64,000 nt of DNA from Peptococcaceae bacterium (GTDB lineage Bacteria; Bacillota; Peptococcia; Peptococcales; Peptococcaceae), in the NCBI GenBank assembly GCA_019420345.1, contig JAHZHI010000030.1, forward strand, positions 1 through 64,000, read 5' to 3'. The notes under the pieces were generated by a model. That model made no database searches. It was not told the origin of the DNA and was given only the letters and a program-made list of their open reading frames with translations. How positions within the stretch are numbered: the first letter of the stretch is position 1; each line of letters opens with the position of its first letter. The translations under genes were made by a program, and so were the position numbers. Below, in pieces: positions 16,711-24,383 of this stretch.

Positions 16711-17259
16711 ATGAGCAATCATGAATCTTGTGCAGCAGCGCATGGCGCACTGAATGATCGTTTTGTATTTCGCAGTATTTTGCCGGAGGAAACCGAACAG
16801 GCGGTGGAGATTGAAACCACCTGCTTTCCGCCCCATGAAGCCTGCAAGCCGGAAATCATGCGCGCGCGTGTGGCTGTTGCTGCAGATTGGTTCCTTGTAG
16901 CGGTGGATCGCGCGACAGGAAAAATTGCTGGTTTTATTGATGGGCTGGCAACCAATGATGAAGCTTTGCGTGACGCCATCTATACCGATGCCAATCTGCA
17001 TAATCCTGAGGGCTGCAACGTCATGATTCTGGGGGTGAACGTGCTGCCAGATTATCGCCGCCAAGGCTTGGCGCGAGAGATGATGGTGCAGTATCTCCAG
17101 CGTGAACAGGCACGCGGCACCAAGCGTGTCATTCTCACTTGTCTGTCGCATCGTGTGGGTATGTACCGCGCTTTTGGCTTTCATGAAATCGGCGCTTCCG
17201 ACTCCACCTGGGGCAACGAAGCATGGATTGAAATGGATGTGCGTTTGAACGACAAATAA
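16711..17259 (+). CDS. GNAT family N-acetyltransferase
   Basis: A 182-residue acetyltransferase. The acetyl-CoA loop is VLPDYRRQGLAREMM near residues 111-125, preceded by the strand NVMILGVNV and followed by the strand RVILTCLSHRVGMYRAFGFHE. It resembles serotonin/arylalkylamine-type N-acetyltransferases of Bacillota, which often act on small amines, but substrate cannot be assigned. AGGAGG precedes the ATG. It stands alone before a bidirectional terminator. Confidence 0.85.
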   Translation: MSNHESCAAAHGALNDRFVFRSILPEETEQAVEIETTCFPPHEACKPEIMRARVAVAADWFLVAVDRATGKIAGFIDGLATNDEALRDAIYTDANLHNPEGCNVMILGVNVLPDYRRQGLAREMMVQYLQREQARGTKRVILTCLSHRVGMYRAFGFHEIGASDSTWGNEAWIEMDVRLNDK

Positions 17260-17296
17260 AAAATGTGGGCTGCAAGCATGCAGTCCACATTTTTTA
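17258..17296. terminator. bidirectional terminator between GNAT gene and queF
   Basis: 17-bp stem with one G-T pair (arms built on AAATGTGG...CTGCA), four-base loop, A run on one side and T run on the other, so it can serve both convergent genes. Confidence 0.85.
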
Positions 17297-17297
17297 T

Positions 17298-17783
17298 TTA
17301 GCGGTTATTGACCATTTCTGGCATCATATCGTGCCAAGCCAAGCGCTGGGCAGCGGTGGCTTCCCATTTGGTGCCTGACTTGCCATGGTTGCAGTATGGG
17401 TCGATGGAAAGGCCGCCGCGTGGCAGGAATTTGCCCCATACTTCGATGTACTTCGGATCGAGCAGGTGTACCAGGTCGTTCATGATGATGTTGATGCAGT
17501 CTTCGTGGAAGTCGCCATGGTTGCGGAAGGAAAACAAATAGAGCTTGAGGCTCTTGCTTTCCACGAGCTTTTGATCCGGCACATAGGAAATATAGATGGT
17601 GGCAAAGTCTGGCTGGCCAGTGATTGGGCAGAGACTGGTGAATTCTGGGCAGTTGAATTTGACAAAGTAGTCGTTTTCCGGATGTTTGTTATCGAAGGAT
17701 TCGAGAATGTCCGGGGTGTAATCGGTGTGATAGGTGACGTTCTGATTACCAAGCAGGGTCAGATCTTCGTTTTCTCTGGACAT
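17298..17783 (-). CDS. queF: NADPH-dependent 7-cyano-7-deazaguanine reductase
   Basis: Single-domain QueF of 161 residues, the Bacillus type. The thioimide-forming cysteine is in SLCPITGQPDF (near residue 52) with the catalytic aspartate after it. The QueF motif ESKSLKLYLFSFRNH and the FHED stretch follow. It reduces preQ0 to preQ1, the last step of this operon. Last gene of queDECF on the minus strand; AAGGAG precedes its ATG, 15 bases after the queC stop. Confidence 0.95.
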   Translation of the reverse strand: MSRENEDLTLLGNQNVTYHTDYTPDILESFDNKHPENDYFVKFNCPEFTSLCPITGQPDFATIYISYVPDQKLVESKSLKLYLFSFRNHGDFHEDCINIIMNDLVHLLDPKYIEVWGKFLPRGGLSIDPYCNHGKSGTKWEATAAQRLAWHDMMPEMVNNR

Positions 17784-17798
17784 GGAAGGGCTCCTTTC

Positions 17799-18488
17799 TT
17801 AGTCAGCGAGGGCAGGGTCGGCGACACCATTGGCGGCAAAAGCTGCTGCACGGTCGATGCAGGTGCCGCACTTGCCGCAAGGCTTGTCGCCGCCTTCGTA
17901 GCAGGACCAGGTCAGTTCATAAGGCACGCCAAGCTTGAGGCCGATGGCTACAATGTCGGATTTGTTCTTATTCACAAATGGCGCTTCGATGCGCAGCTGG
18001 TGGCCGGAGCCTTCGTAGATGGCGGTATTCATGGCGTTGTTGAACACTGGGGAGCAGTCAGGATAGGCGAAGCCGGCGGCATCGTCGGCATGAGCGCCGT
18101 AGTAGATGACTTCGCAATCACGGCTCAGCGCGATGCTGGCAGCAGCGGAGAGAAAGAGGCCGTTGCGGAATGGCACATAGGTGCTGACCGGTGTTTCACC
18201 GCCGGTCTTTTCGATTTGTTCGGCGTAGCTTTCTTCGGGAATCTCTTCGGTGGACTGCTGCAAAAGGGAGCAGTTGCTGTATTGAAAGATCAGGCCGAGA
18301 TCAAGAAAGAGCTGTTCTACGCCGTAATGCTGAGCGACTGCTTTGGCAGCTTCGATTTCTTTGCTGTGTTTTTGGCCGTAAGAGATGGATAATGCAAGGA
18401 CGTGGTCCTTGCCGTATTTTTCAATGGCGAGGGCGAGTGCAGTGGTAGAATCGACACCACCGCTGGTAAGTACGAGTGCGTTTTTCAT
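17799..18488 (-). CDS. queC: 7-cyano-7-deazaguanine synthase
   Basis: QueC of 229 residues from the ATG at 18488, which follows AAAGGAG; upstream in-frame codons are not needed. The ATP pyrophosphatase loop SGGVDSTTAL lies at residues 8-17, and the zinc site CYEGGDKPCGKCGTC near residues 188-202. It converts 7-carboxy-7-deazaguanine to preQ0 with ATP and ammonia. It lies between queE and queF in the operon. Confidence 0.95.
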   Translation of the reverse strand: MKNALVLTSGGVDSTTALALAIEKYGKDHVLALSISYGQKHSKEIEAAKAVAQHYGVEQLFLDLGLIFQYSNCSLLQQSTEEIPEESYAEQIEKTGGETPVSTYVPFRNGLFLSAAASIALSRDCEVIYYGAHADDAAGFAYPDCSPVFNNAMNTAIYEGSGHQLRIEAPFVNKNKSDIVAIGLKLGVPYELTWSCYEGGDKPCGKCGTCIDRAAAFAANGVADPALAD

Positions 18489-18522
18489 GGAAAAGTCTCC
18501 TTTGTGATAAACTAATAAAAAG

Positions 18523-19179
18523 TCAGACGCCGCGTTGGTTCGGGTCCCAAATAAATTTGTGAAGCTGCAGTTGCAGGCGCACATCATTGAGCCGATGGTC
18601 GATCATCGTTTGAACCATATCGACCGGGGCAATGGCACCGAAAACAGGGCTGAGGTAAACGTGGCAGCGCGTTGTCAGTTGATGCTCACGAATCAGGTCC
18701 TCGGCACGCGCCAGATCTTCCTGGCTGCCGCAGACGAATTTCACCGTGTCGTCTTTTTCTAACAGCGCGAAATTGTCGATGCGCATGGCGGATTCGCAGC
18801 CGCTGGAGGGGAGCTTATAGTCCATGGTGAAGACCGGACGCGATGGGCCGCAGAATGGCGTCAGATCAATGGCGCCGTTGGTTTCAATTTCCACGCGCAG
18901 GTTCGGATGCTGGCTCAGAAGGGTGAGCAACTGCGGCATTTCTGGCTGCAAGAGCGGCTCACCGCCGGTCAATGTCACATTGGTGATACCGCTGGCGAGG
19001 ATGTCGGCGCAGATGGCATCGGGCGTGCGTTCGTCATAGGGGCAGTCCGGCGCGTAGGCCCAGGCGGTGTCGCAGTAGCTGCAGCGCAGATTGCAGCCCT
19101 GGAAGCGTACAAAAAGAGCGAGCTCGCCGGCACGTGGCCCTTCGCCGTTGATGCTGATAAATGTTTCGACGACCTTCAT
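18523..19179 (-). CDS. queE: 7-carboxy-7-deazaguanine synthase
   Basis: Radical SAM enzyme of 218 residues. The cluster-binding motif is FQGCNLRCSYCDT (CxxxCxxC) near residues 29-37, preceded by the substrate loop SINGEGPRAGELA. TGGEPLLQ follows as usual. It converts carboxytetrahydropterin to 7-carboxy-7-deazaguanine. Its ATG overlaps the queD stop (ATGA), so the two are coupled. Confidence 0.95.
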   Translation of the reverse strand: MKVVETFISINGEGPRAGELALFVRFQGCNLRCSYCDTAWAYAPDCPYDERTPDAICADILASGITNVTLTGGEPLLQPEMPQLLTLLSQHPNLRVEIETNGAIDLTPFCGPSRPVFTMDYKLPSSGCESAMRIDNFALLEKDDTVKFVCGSQEDLARAEDLIREHQLTTRCHVYLSPVFGAIAPVDMVQTMIDHRLNDVRLQLQLHKFIWDPNQRGV

Positions 19180-19601
19180 GCTTCCTCCTCATAGATGGCG
19201 CAGTTGTTTGGCGTTTCGTAGACTTCGATGCGGTCAACAGTGTAACCTTGTGCCTTCAACAATTGATGGATGTGACGGGCGAAGTGTTCGGCAGTCGGGC
19301 GGAAGGGCACCTCCACCAAACGAAAGCCTTCTTCGTTCAATGCTTGCAGCGTCAGCGGACGCAGCGACCCCGCTTCGTAAATCAGACAGTGATCAAAGTG
19401 ATTGCAGATGGTTTTCAGCGCCGCTTTGAGATCACCAAAATCTACCACCATGCCGCGCGTCTGTGGTTCTTCCGAAAGATCGGTGGCACGAATTTGTGCC
19501 ACCACTTGCCAGCGATGGCCGTGGATGTTGCTGCATTTTCCGTCGTAACCTTTGAGAAAATGGGCAGCGTCAAAGCTTTGCTTCGTTTTTAAATAATACA
19601 T
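19176..19601 (-). CDS. queD: 6-carboxy-5,6,7,8-tetrahydropterin synthase
   Basis: QueD of 141 residues from the ATG at 19601, which has GGAGG eight bases upstream; the longer frame would run back through the terminator hairpin and is rejected. Zinc ligands and catalytic cysteine are in FDAAHFL and KCSNIHGHRW, and VDFGDLKAALK and the FDHCLIYE stretch complete the fold. First gene of the preQ1 operon; it makes carboxytetrahydropterin from dihydroneopterin triphosphate. The leader in front carries a promoter, a preQ1-I-like aptamer and a terminator. Confidence 0.93.
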   Translation of the reverse strand: MYYLKTKQSFDAAHFLKGYDGKCSNIHGHRWQVVAQIRATDLSEEPQTRGMVVDFGDLKAALKTICNHFDHCLIYEAGSLRPLTLQALNEEGFRLVEVPFRPTAEHFARHIHQLLKAQGYTVDRIEVYETPNNCAIYEEEA

Positions 19602-19614
19602 GATAGCCTCCGTG

Positions 19615-19653
19615 AAAAAAGGCCCCGTGGTTGTTGGTCCACGGGGCCTTTTC
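19615..19653 (-). terminator. leader terminator of the queDECF operon
   Basis: On the minus strand, a GC-rich stem (GGCCCCGTGG and its complement), eight-base loop and six T end only 13 bases before the queD ATG. Its position between aptamer and first gene fits a regulated terminator. A smaller hairpin (TCCGGC-GCT-GCCGGA, 19664-19678) lies before it. Confidence 0.8.
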
Positions 19654-19697
19654 AATATTCTCGTCCGGCAGCGCCGGAAAAAGTGCATGAAAAAACA

Positions 19698-19740
19698 GCC
19701 CTAGTTTTGTTTAACGACAGGATGGTACCAATGAACTGTC
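19698..19740 (-). ncRNA. preQ1-I-like riboswitch aptamer
   Basis: On the minus strand a 5-bp stem (GACAG/CTGTC) encloses a loop with GTTC, four or five bases, TAC and a C pair, then an A-rich tail AAACAAAACTAGGG. This order (small stem, GTTC..TAC..CC loop, A-rich strand ending ACTAGG) is that of the class I preQ1 aptamer. It starts about 25 bases after the predicted transcription start and precedes the preQ1 genes. Confidence 0.75.
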
Positions 19741-19770
19741 GACACACAGATTCTTTCCAGGTGCAGAATT

Positions 19771-19799
19771 ATTATAGCGAAGAATGGCAAGTCGGTCAA
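19771..19799 (-). promoter_or_regulatory. promoter of queDECF
   Basis: On the minus strand TTGACC and TATAAT with a 17-base spacer. It lies back to back with the sdpR-type promoter at 19812. Confidence 0.82.
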
Positions 19800-19811
19800 G
19801 GTTTCACACTC

Positions 19812-19840
19812 TTGACAAGGCCAGAGAAGAATGATAGACT
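19812..19840 (+). promoter_or_regulatory. promoter of the sdpR-like gene
   Basis: TTGACA and TAGACT with a 17-base spacer. Confidence 0.8.
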
Positions 19841-19842
19841 AT

Positions 19843-19869
19843 ATTTAACAATTAACCTAAATGTTAAAT
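19843..19869 (+). promoter_or_regulatory. candidate operator of the SdpR-like repressor
   Basis: ATTTAACA and TGTTAAAT half-sites with 11 bases between, directly downstream of the -10; an arrangement suited to autorepression. Confidence 0.6.
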
Positions 19870-19884
19870 GAAGGAGGCAGAACA

Positions 19885-20178
19885 ATGAGTTTACAAACGA
19901 CCTTAAAAGCGTTGGCCGATCCGATTCGGCGCGACATCCTCAATCTGCTGAAAGGCGGGCGCTTGTCTGCCGGCGAGATTGGCAGCCACTTTTCGGTGAC
20001 GGGTGCGTCTATTTCGCGGCACCTCAATGTGCTCAAAGAAGCGGATTTGATCCGCGACCATCGCGAAGGCAAGTACATTTACTACGAGCTGAATGCGTCT
20101 GTGTTGGAAGAAGTCATGCTGTGGCTGACGACGCTGAAAGGAGAGACCAATCATGAAACTGTCGATGATGGCGTATAA
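19885..20178 (+). CDS. SdpR-like ArsR-family repressor
   Basis: A 97-residue winged-helix protein without the metal-binding cysteines of ArsR. ALADPIRRDILNLLKGGRLSAGEI and the recognition helix TGASISRHLNVLKEADLI are as in SdpR-type autorepressors. It starts at the ATG at 19885 after AAGGAGG. The next gene, an SdpI-type protein, begins inside its last 26 bases, as in sdpRI operons. In Bacillus subtilis SdpR is sequestered by SdpI when the SDP toxin is present; whether that happens here is not known. Confidence 0.82.
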   Translation: MSLQTTLKALADPIRRDILNLLKGGRLSAGEIGSHFSVTGASISRHLNVLKEADLIRDHREGKYIYYELNASVLEEVMLWLTTLKGETNHETVDDGV

Positions 20179-21178
20179 GGAACAGCTGCTGCTGACGTCG
20201 TTGATGATTGTGCTGCCAGCCTTGCTGGACGGTGTGCTGCTGCGGCAGCTGGATGCGTTGTGCTTTTATTTTCTGGTGACCCATTGGCTGCTGATGTTTT
20301 TTGTGCTGCGCGACCGAGCCAACGCAGAACAGCATCCGCGCGTGCTGGCGTTGGTGTTCTGGGTGATGCCGGTGACCTCGCTGGTCAGCAGCAGTGTGCA
20401 GCATCTTGTGGAAATAGGGCTCGATTCCTACACGGTGCTTATGGTGGTGCTTCTCCTTAGCTTTGGCTTGCTTTTCCTCATCTGTGGAAATCTTTTTCCA
20501 AAGATCCGTCAGAACAGCACCATTGGCATTCGTGTGAAATGGACGCTGGAAAACGAAGACAACTGGAACGCCACCCATCGTTTTGGCGGCAAAGTCTGGG
20601 TCGGTGGTGGCCTCCTCTGCATGATTTGTGCGCTTTTTCCAGACAGCGATGTGACGCTGCTTCTGTTTATCGTGGTGGTGTTGGTGTTGGCCTTTTTGCC
20701 AATGTGGTATTCATATCATTTTTATCGCAAGCAGCTCGCCGCTGGCACTGTGACCGCCAGCCCTGTTTCACGGAAAGGCGTCATTGCTGTCGCTGTGTTC
20801 ATCGTTGCAATTCTTGCCTTCATTGGCTGGACGCTCTTTACCGGTGATCTCACCATCACCTGCGGCGACAACGCATTGGAAATCACCACCAGCAAGTGGA
20901 AAGACCGCACTATTCCCTATGATGATATTACTGATGTGGTCTACTATGCGCAAGAGCCATCTGCGGATGGTGGTACACGCACCAAAGGCTTCGGCAACTT
21001 GCGCTACGCCCTTGGCAGTTTTGAAAATGACCGCTATGGCAGCTATACCCGTTACACTCACACCGATTGTGACGCTTGCATCACCATGGACGTCAACGGC
21101 CAACCCCTCGTCATCAATGCCCAAGACCCATCGGCCACCAAAGAACTGTATAACCAGCTGATGGATAATGTGCAATAA
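20153..21178 (+). CDS. SdpI family membrane protein with extra C-terminal domain
   Basis: A 341-residue protein. Residues 1-205 are SdpI-like: DUF1648-type N-terminal helices, then the conserved GIRVKWTLENEDNWNATHRFGG stretch (residues 124-145), which is the SdpI signature, and further helices. After another membrane segment (about 205-222) a soluble beta-rich domain of about 115 residues follows (LTITCGDNALEI, IPYDDITDVVYY, ACITMDVNGQPLVI), resembling a bacterial PH-like domain. In B. subtilis SdpI gives immunity to a cannibalism toxin. No toxin gene is nearby. GGAGAG precedes the ATG, which lies inside the repressor gene. Confidence 0.8.
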   Translation: MKLSMMAYKEQLLLTSLMIVLPALLDGVLLRQLDALCFYFLVTHWLLMFFVLRDRANAEQHPRVLALVFWVMPVTSLVSSSVQHLVEIGLDSYTVLMVVLLLSFGLLFLICGNLFPKIRQNSTIGIRVKWTLENEDNWNATHRFGGKVWVGGGLLCMICALFPDSDVTLLLFIVVVLVLAFLPMWYSYHFYRKQLAAGTVTASPVSRKGVIAVAVFIVAILAFIGWTLFTGDLTITCGDNALEITTSKWKDRTIPYDDITDVVYYAQEPSADGGTRTKGFGNLRYALGSFENDRYGSYTRYTHTDCDACITMDVNGQPLVINAQDPSATKELYNQLMDNVQ

Positions 21179-21230
21179 AATAAGAGCGCAGCATCCTCGT
21201 TTTTGCGAGAATGCTGCGCTCTTATTTTTT
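21177..21230. terminator. bidirectional terminator between SdpI-type gene and topB
   Basis: 18-bp perfect outer stem (AAAATAAGAGCGCAGCAT arms) with an inner CTCG/CGAG hairpin, T runs on both strands. Confidence 0.9.
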
Positions 21231-23413
21231 TATTCATCTTTCCCAAGCGCTTTGGCCCAGGCGTCGGCGAAGGCGTTGGCGCCGATGCTATCCTGCTTTT
21301 GCTGTTTGCGCATGTAGTTTTGTACGTCGCGTTTGCTGGAGGTGTTGCGTTTTGCTTTGAGCTGTTGGTTGAAGCGATCAAACTTTTCTCGGAAACCGCA
21401 AGTGCAGGAATAGATGCGTTTGTCGCCGTCGCCGATGATGGTGAGCCGTTTGTGGCATTTTGGACAGCGGGCGTTGGAAGTTTGCTCGAGGCTGCGGCGA
21501 TAGCCGCATTCACGGTCCTGGCAGACAAGCATCTTGCCTTTCTTGGTTTTGACTTCAAGCATGAACTTGCCGCATTCTGGGCAAGGGGTGCGGGTGAGGT
21601 TGTCGTGGCGGTATTGTTTATCGGAGTTTTTCACAGCGCCAACGAGAGCCGTTGCAAACTGACGCATGTCGCCAGTGAACGCAGCGGCTTTTTCTTTGCC
21701 GCGGGCGATGGCTTCCAGACGTTCTTCCCACTGCGCAGTGAGCAGCGGCGAGGTAAGATCGTCGGGCACGATGTCGATGAGCTGCACGCCCTTGCTGGTT
21801 GGCACCAGAGACTGCCCTTGCTTTTCCACATAGAAGCTCTTGAACAACTTTTCAATGATGTCGGCGCGAGTGGCTGGGGTACCGATGCCGCCGGCCTTGT
21901 GGAGCACGCTTTGGGCGTGTTTGTCGTCGACAAAGGCTTGCGGATTTTCCATGGCAGCCAGCAGGGTGCCTTCCGTGAAACGGGCTGGCGGTTTGGTTTG
22001 TCCTTCGCGGATGCTCACGTTCACGCCTTTTAAGGTCTGGCCTTTTGTGAGCTTTGGTAGTGAACGATTTTTACTGTGATCTTCTTCCTGATCTTCGTCA
22101 TCGCCAATGAGATCGAGCCCTTTCCAGCCAAGATCAACGGTGACATTGCCATGGCAGGTGAAGTGTTCACCGTTGACATTGAGGTGAACACGGGTTTGTT
22201 CGTATTCGTAAGGACCCAGGAAGTTGGCAAGAAAGCGTTTGACGACTAGCTCATAGATGCGGCGTTCGTCGCTGCTCAGGCTGTGTTTGCTGAGACGTTC
22301 TTCTGTCGGGATGATGGCGTGGTGGTCGCTGACCTTGGCATCGTTGATGCAGCTTGGCGTGATGGAGCGCTTTTCGGCGCGGATGAGACGGGTCACGTCA
22401 CCGTAACCGTTGGATGTGAGCGCTTGCAGACGTTCTGGAAAAGTAGCGACGATATCCTTAGTGAGATAGCGGGAATCGGTGCGTGGATAGGTGAGCAGCT
22501 TGTGCTCTTCGTACAAGCGCTGCATGATCTGCAGAGTTTGTTTGGCGCTGAATCCATAGCGTGCATTGGCGTCGCGCTGCAGGGTGGTGAGGTCATAGAG
22601 CGCTGGTGGTGCGGTGCGCTTTTTCTGAGCGTCGAGGGCGGTAACGGTGGCGTTCTGCTTGTTGCAGGTGCGCACAATGCGCTCGCAAACGCTCTTATCG
22701 CTGAAGCGGGTGCGCTTATTTTTATCTTGCCAGAGCAGGCGCATGCCGTCTACGCTTGCCTGCACTTCGTAGTAAGGCTGGCTCTTAAAGTCACGGATGG
22801 CACGTTCGCGCTGTACAATCATGGCCAGTGTTGGTGTTTGCACACGGCCGGCAGAAAGCTGTGCGTTGTAGCGGCAGGTGAGGGCGCGGGTGACGTTGAA
22901 GCCCACGACCCAGTCGGCTTCGCTGCGCGCCTGGGCGGAGCGATAGAGGTTGTCGTACTTGCTGGCTGGTTCAAGGTGGGCAAAACCCTGGCGAATGGCC
23001 TGGTCCGTCTGGCTGGAGATCCAGAGACGGCGCATTGGCTTCTTTACGTGGGCCTTGTCGATGATCCAGCGTGCCACCAGTTCCCCTTCGCGCCCGGCAT
23101 CGGTGGCAATGACAATGTTGTCAACATCCTTGCGCTTCATCAGGCTGGAAACCGTGCGGAATTGTTTGCCTGACTGCGGGATGACCACCAGATCCATGTG
23201 CTTTGGCAGGATCGGCAGCGTGTCCATGCGCCAGGTTTTGTATTCTTCGCCGTAATGCTCTGGATCGGCCAGTGTGACAAGGTGGCCCAGTGCCCAGGTG
23301 ACGATGTATGTATTGTTTTCAAAATAGTCGTTGTGCTTGCCGCCAACGCCCAGCACACGCGCGAGTTCACGGCCAACGGATGGTTTTTCTGCGAGAACGA
23401 GAGATTTTCCCAT
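21230..23413 (-). CDS. topB: DNA topoisomerase III
   Basis: Type IA topoisomerase of 727 residues. The TOPRIM domain has AEKPSVGRELA at the start and TDAGREGELVARWI near residue 108. The active-site tyrosine is in LTYPRTDSRYL, near residue 310. Two C-terminal zinc modules (CPECGKF with CQDRECGY, and CPKCHKR with CTCGF) follow, then a basic tail. It relaxes and decatenates DNA through single-strand passage. The first zinc module begins near residue 610. A GAGAGGAAG site precedes the ATG on the minus strand. Single gene. Confidence 0.93.
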   Translation of the reverse strand: MGKSLVLAEKPSVGRELARVLGVGGKHNDYFENNTYIVTWALGHLVTLADPEHYGEEYKTWRMDTLPILPKHMDLVVIPQSGKQFRTVSSLMKRKDVDNIVIATDAGREGELVARWIIDKAHVKKPMRRLWISSQTDQAIRQGFAHLEPASKYDNLYRSAQARSEADWVVGFNVTRALTCRYNAQLSAGRVQTPTLAMIVQRERAIRDFKSQPYYEVQASVDGMRLLWQDKNKRTRFSDKSVCERIVRTCNKQNATVTALDAQKKRTAPPALYDLTTLQRDANARYGFSAKQTLQIMQRLYEEHKLLTYPRTDSRYLTKDIVATFPERLQALTSNGYGDVTRLIRAEKRSITPSCINDAKVSDHHAIIPTEERLSKHSLSSDERRIYELVVKRFLANFLGPYEYEQTRVHLNVNGEHFTCHGNVTVDLGWKGLDLIGDDEDQEEDHSKNRSLPKLTKGQTLKGVNVSIREGQTKPPARFTEGTLLAAMENPQAFVDDKHAQSVLHKAGGIGTPATRADIIEKLFKSFYVEKQGQSLVPTSKGVQLIDIVPDDLTSPLLTAQWEERLEAIARGKEKAAAFTGDMRQFATALVGAVKNSDKQYRHDNLTRTPCPECGKFMLEVKTKKGKMLVCQDRECGYRRSLEQTSNARCPKCHKRLTIIGDGDKRIYSCTCGFREKFDRFNQQLKAKRNTSSKRDVQNYMRKQQKQDSIGANAFADAWAKALGKDE

Positions 23414-23508
23414 GTTGCTTCTTCCTCTCTGATGGTTTTTCTTCAGTATAGCACAGCCAACAGCCGCCGTGTATAATAAAGAGTAGCATTAGGAAAGGGA
23501 GATTGTTC

Positions 23509-24189
23509 ATGAATCCTCGCAATTACCAGAAAGAACTTGACCGCATTTTACGTGATCTCGAGAAGGATGGGCGTGTGCCGCATTTGCTGCTGCACAGCTG
23601 TTGTGGGCCGTGTTCCAGTTATGTGCTGGAATATCTGGCGCCGTTTTTCAAAATCACCGTTTTTTACGATAACCCGAACATTCAACCACGTGCCGAATAC
23701 GACCATCGTCTCGCTGAACAGCGGCGCGTCATTGCGCATATCGACGCGCCGCATGGCATTGATCTCATCGAAGGCGACTATGACCCGCGCCGTTATGCTG
23801 AGGCAGTGCGCGGGTTGACCCATTTGCCAGAAGGCAGCGAACGCTGCTTTGCCTGCTACCGTTTTCGTATGGAGGCAGCGGCAGCCCTAGCAAAAGAGCT
23901 GGGCTGTGATTATTTTACGACGACGCTTTCCATCAGCCCGTATAAAAATGCCGAGCGCATCAACGCCATTGGCGAAGACATTGCTGCAAAGGTGGGCATT
24001 GCGCATCTGCCAAATGATTTCAAGAAACGTGGCGGCTATCAGCGCTCCATCGTGCTCTGCCGCGAATGGGACATTTACCGCCAGCATTATTGCGGCTGCA
24101 TTTATTCCCAACGCGAATGGGTGAGCAGGTGCCAGCGGCACCTTGGCTGCGAACCGACCGAGGCGGAAGCCGAGAAGAGCAGGTGCTAG
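23509..24189 (+). CDS. queH: epoxyqueuosine reductase QueH, with repeat-encoded tail
   Basis: QueH (DUF208) of 226 residues from the ATG at 23509, preceded by GGAAAGGGAG. Conserved features: HSCCGPCSSYVLEYL, ITVFYDNPNIQP, CFACYRFRMEA, TTLSISPYKNAERIN and the cysteine pair CGCIYS. It reduces epoxyqueuosine to queuosine in tRNA, completing the pathway begun by queDECF 4 kb away. The normal domain ends near residue 200 (YCGCIYSQREWV). The last 22 residues are one and a fraction copies of an 18-residue unit encoded by the tandem repeat. Reading stops at a TAG in copy 2, where the other copies have CAG. Past that codon the same frame is open to 24387, ending in a TGA that overlaps the next gene's ATG. 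Confidence 0.9.
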   Translation: MNPRNYQKELDRILRDLEKDGRVPHLLLHSCCGPCSSYVLEYLAPFFKITVFYDNPNIQPRAEYDHRLAEQRRVIAHIDAPHGIDLIEGDYDPRRYAEAVRGLTHLPEGSERCFACYRFRMEAAAALAKELGCDYFTTTLSISPYKNAERINAIGEDIAAKVGIAHLPNDFKKRGGYQRSIVLCREWDIYRQHYCGCIYSQREWVSRCQRHLGCEPTEAEAEKSRC

Positions 24190-24338
24190 CGGCACCTTGG
24201 TTGCGAACCGACCGAGGCGGAAGCCGAGAAGAGCAGGTGCCAGCGGCACCTTGGTTGCGAACCGACCGAGGCGGAAGCCGAGACGAGCAGGTGCCAGCGG
24301 CACCTTGATTGCGAACCGACCGAAGCGGAAGCTGAGAA
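24123..24338 (+). repeat. four tandem copies of a 54-bp unit at the 3' end of queH
   Basis: Units start at 24123, 24177, 24231 and 24285, each 54 bases, with only a few substitutions between copies. Each begins GAGCAGGTGC and contains GGTGCC-AGC-GGCACC, a 6-bp palindrome. As 54 is a multiple of three, each copy encodes 18 residues in the queH frame (SRCQRHLGCEPTEAEAEK). Copy 2 has C to T at 24187, making TAG. The regularity also keeps other frames open on both strands. Confidence 0.93.
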
Positions 24339-24383
24339 GTCGCCTGTGGCAGCAAAAACGGCAGAAGAAAGGGGAAAGGACGC

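Noticed and set aside
19683..19871. 62-codon plus-strand frame in the que/sdpR gap
   Set aside because: Covers two promoters and the preQ1-like leader; no ribosome site.
24123..24338. CRISPR array
   Set aside because: The units are directly joined with no unique spacers, so this is a simple tandem repeat.
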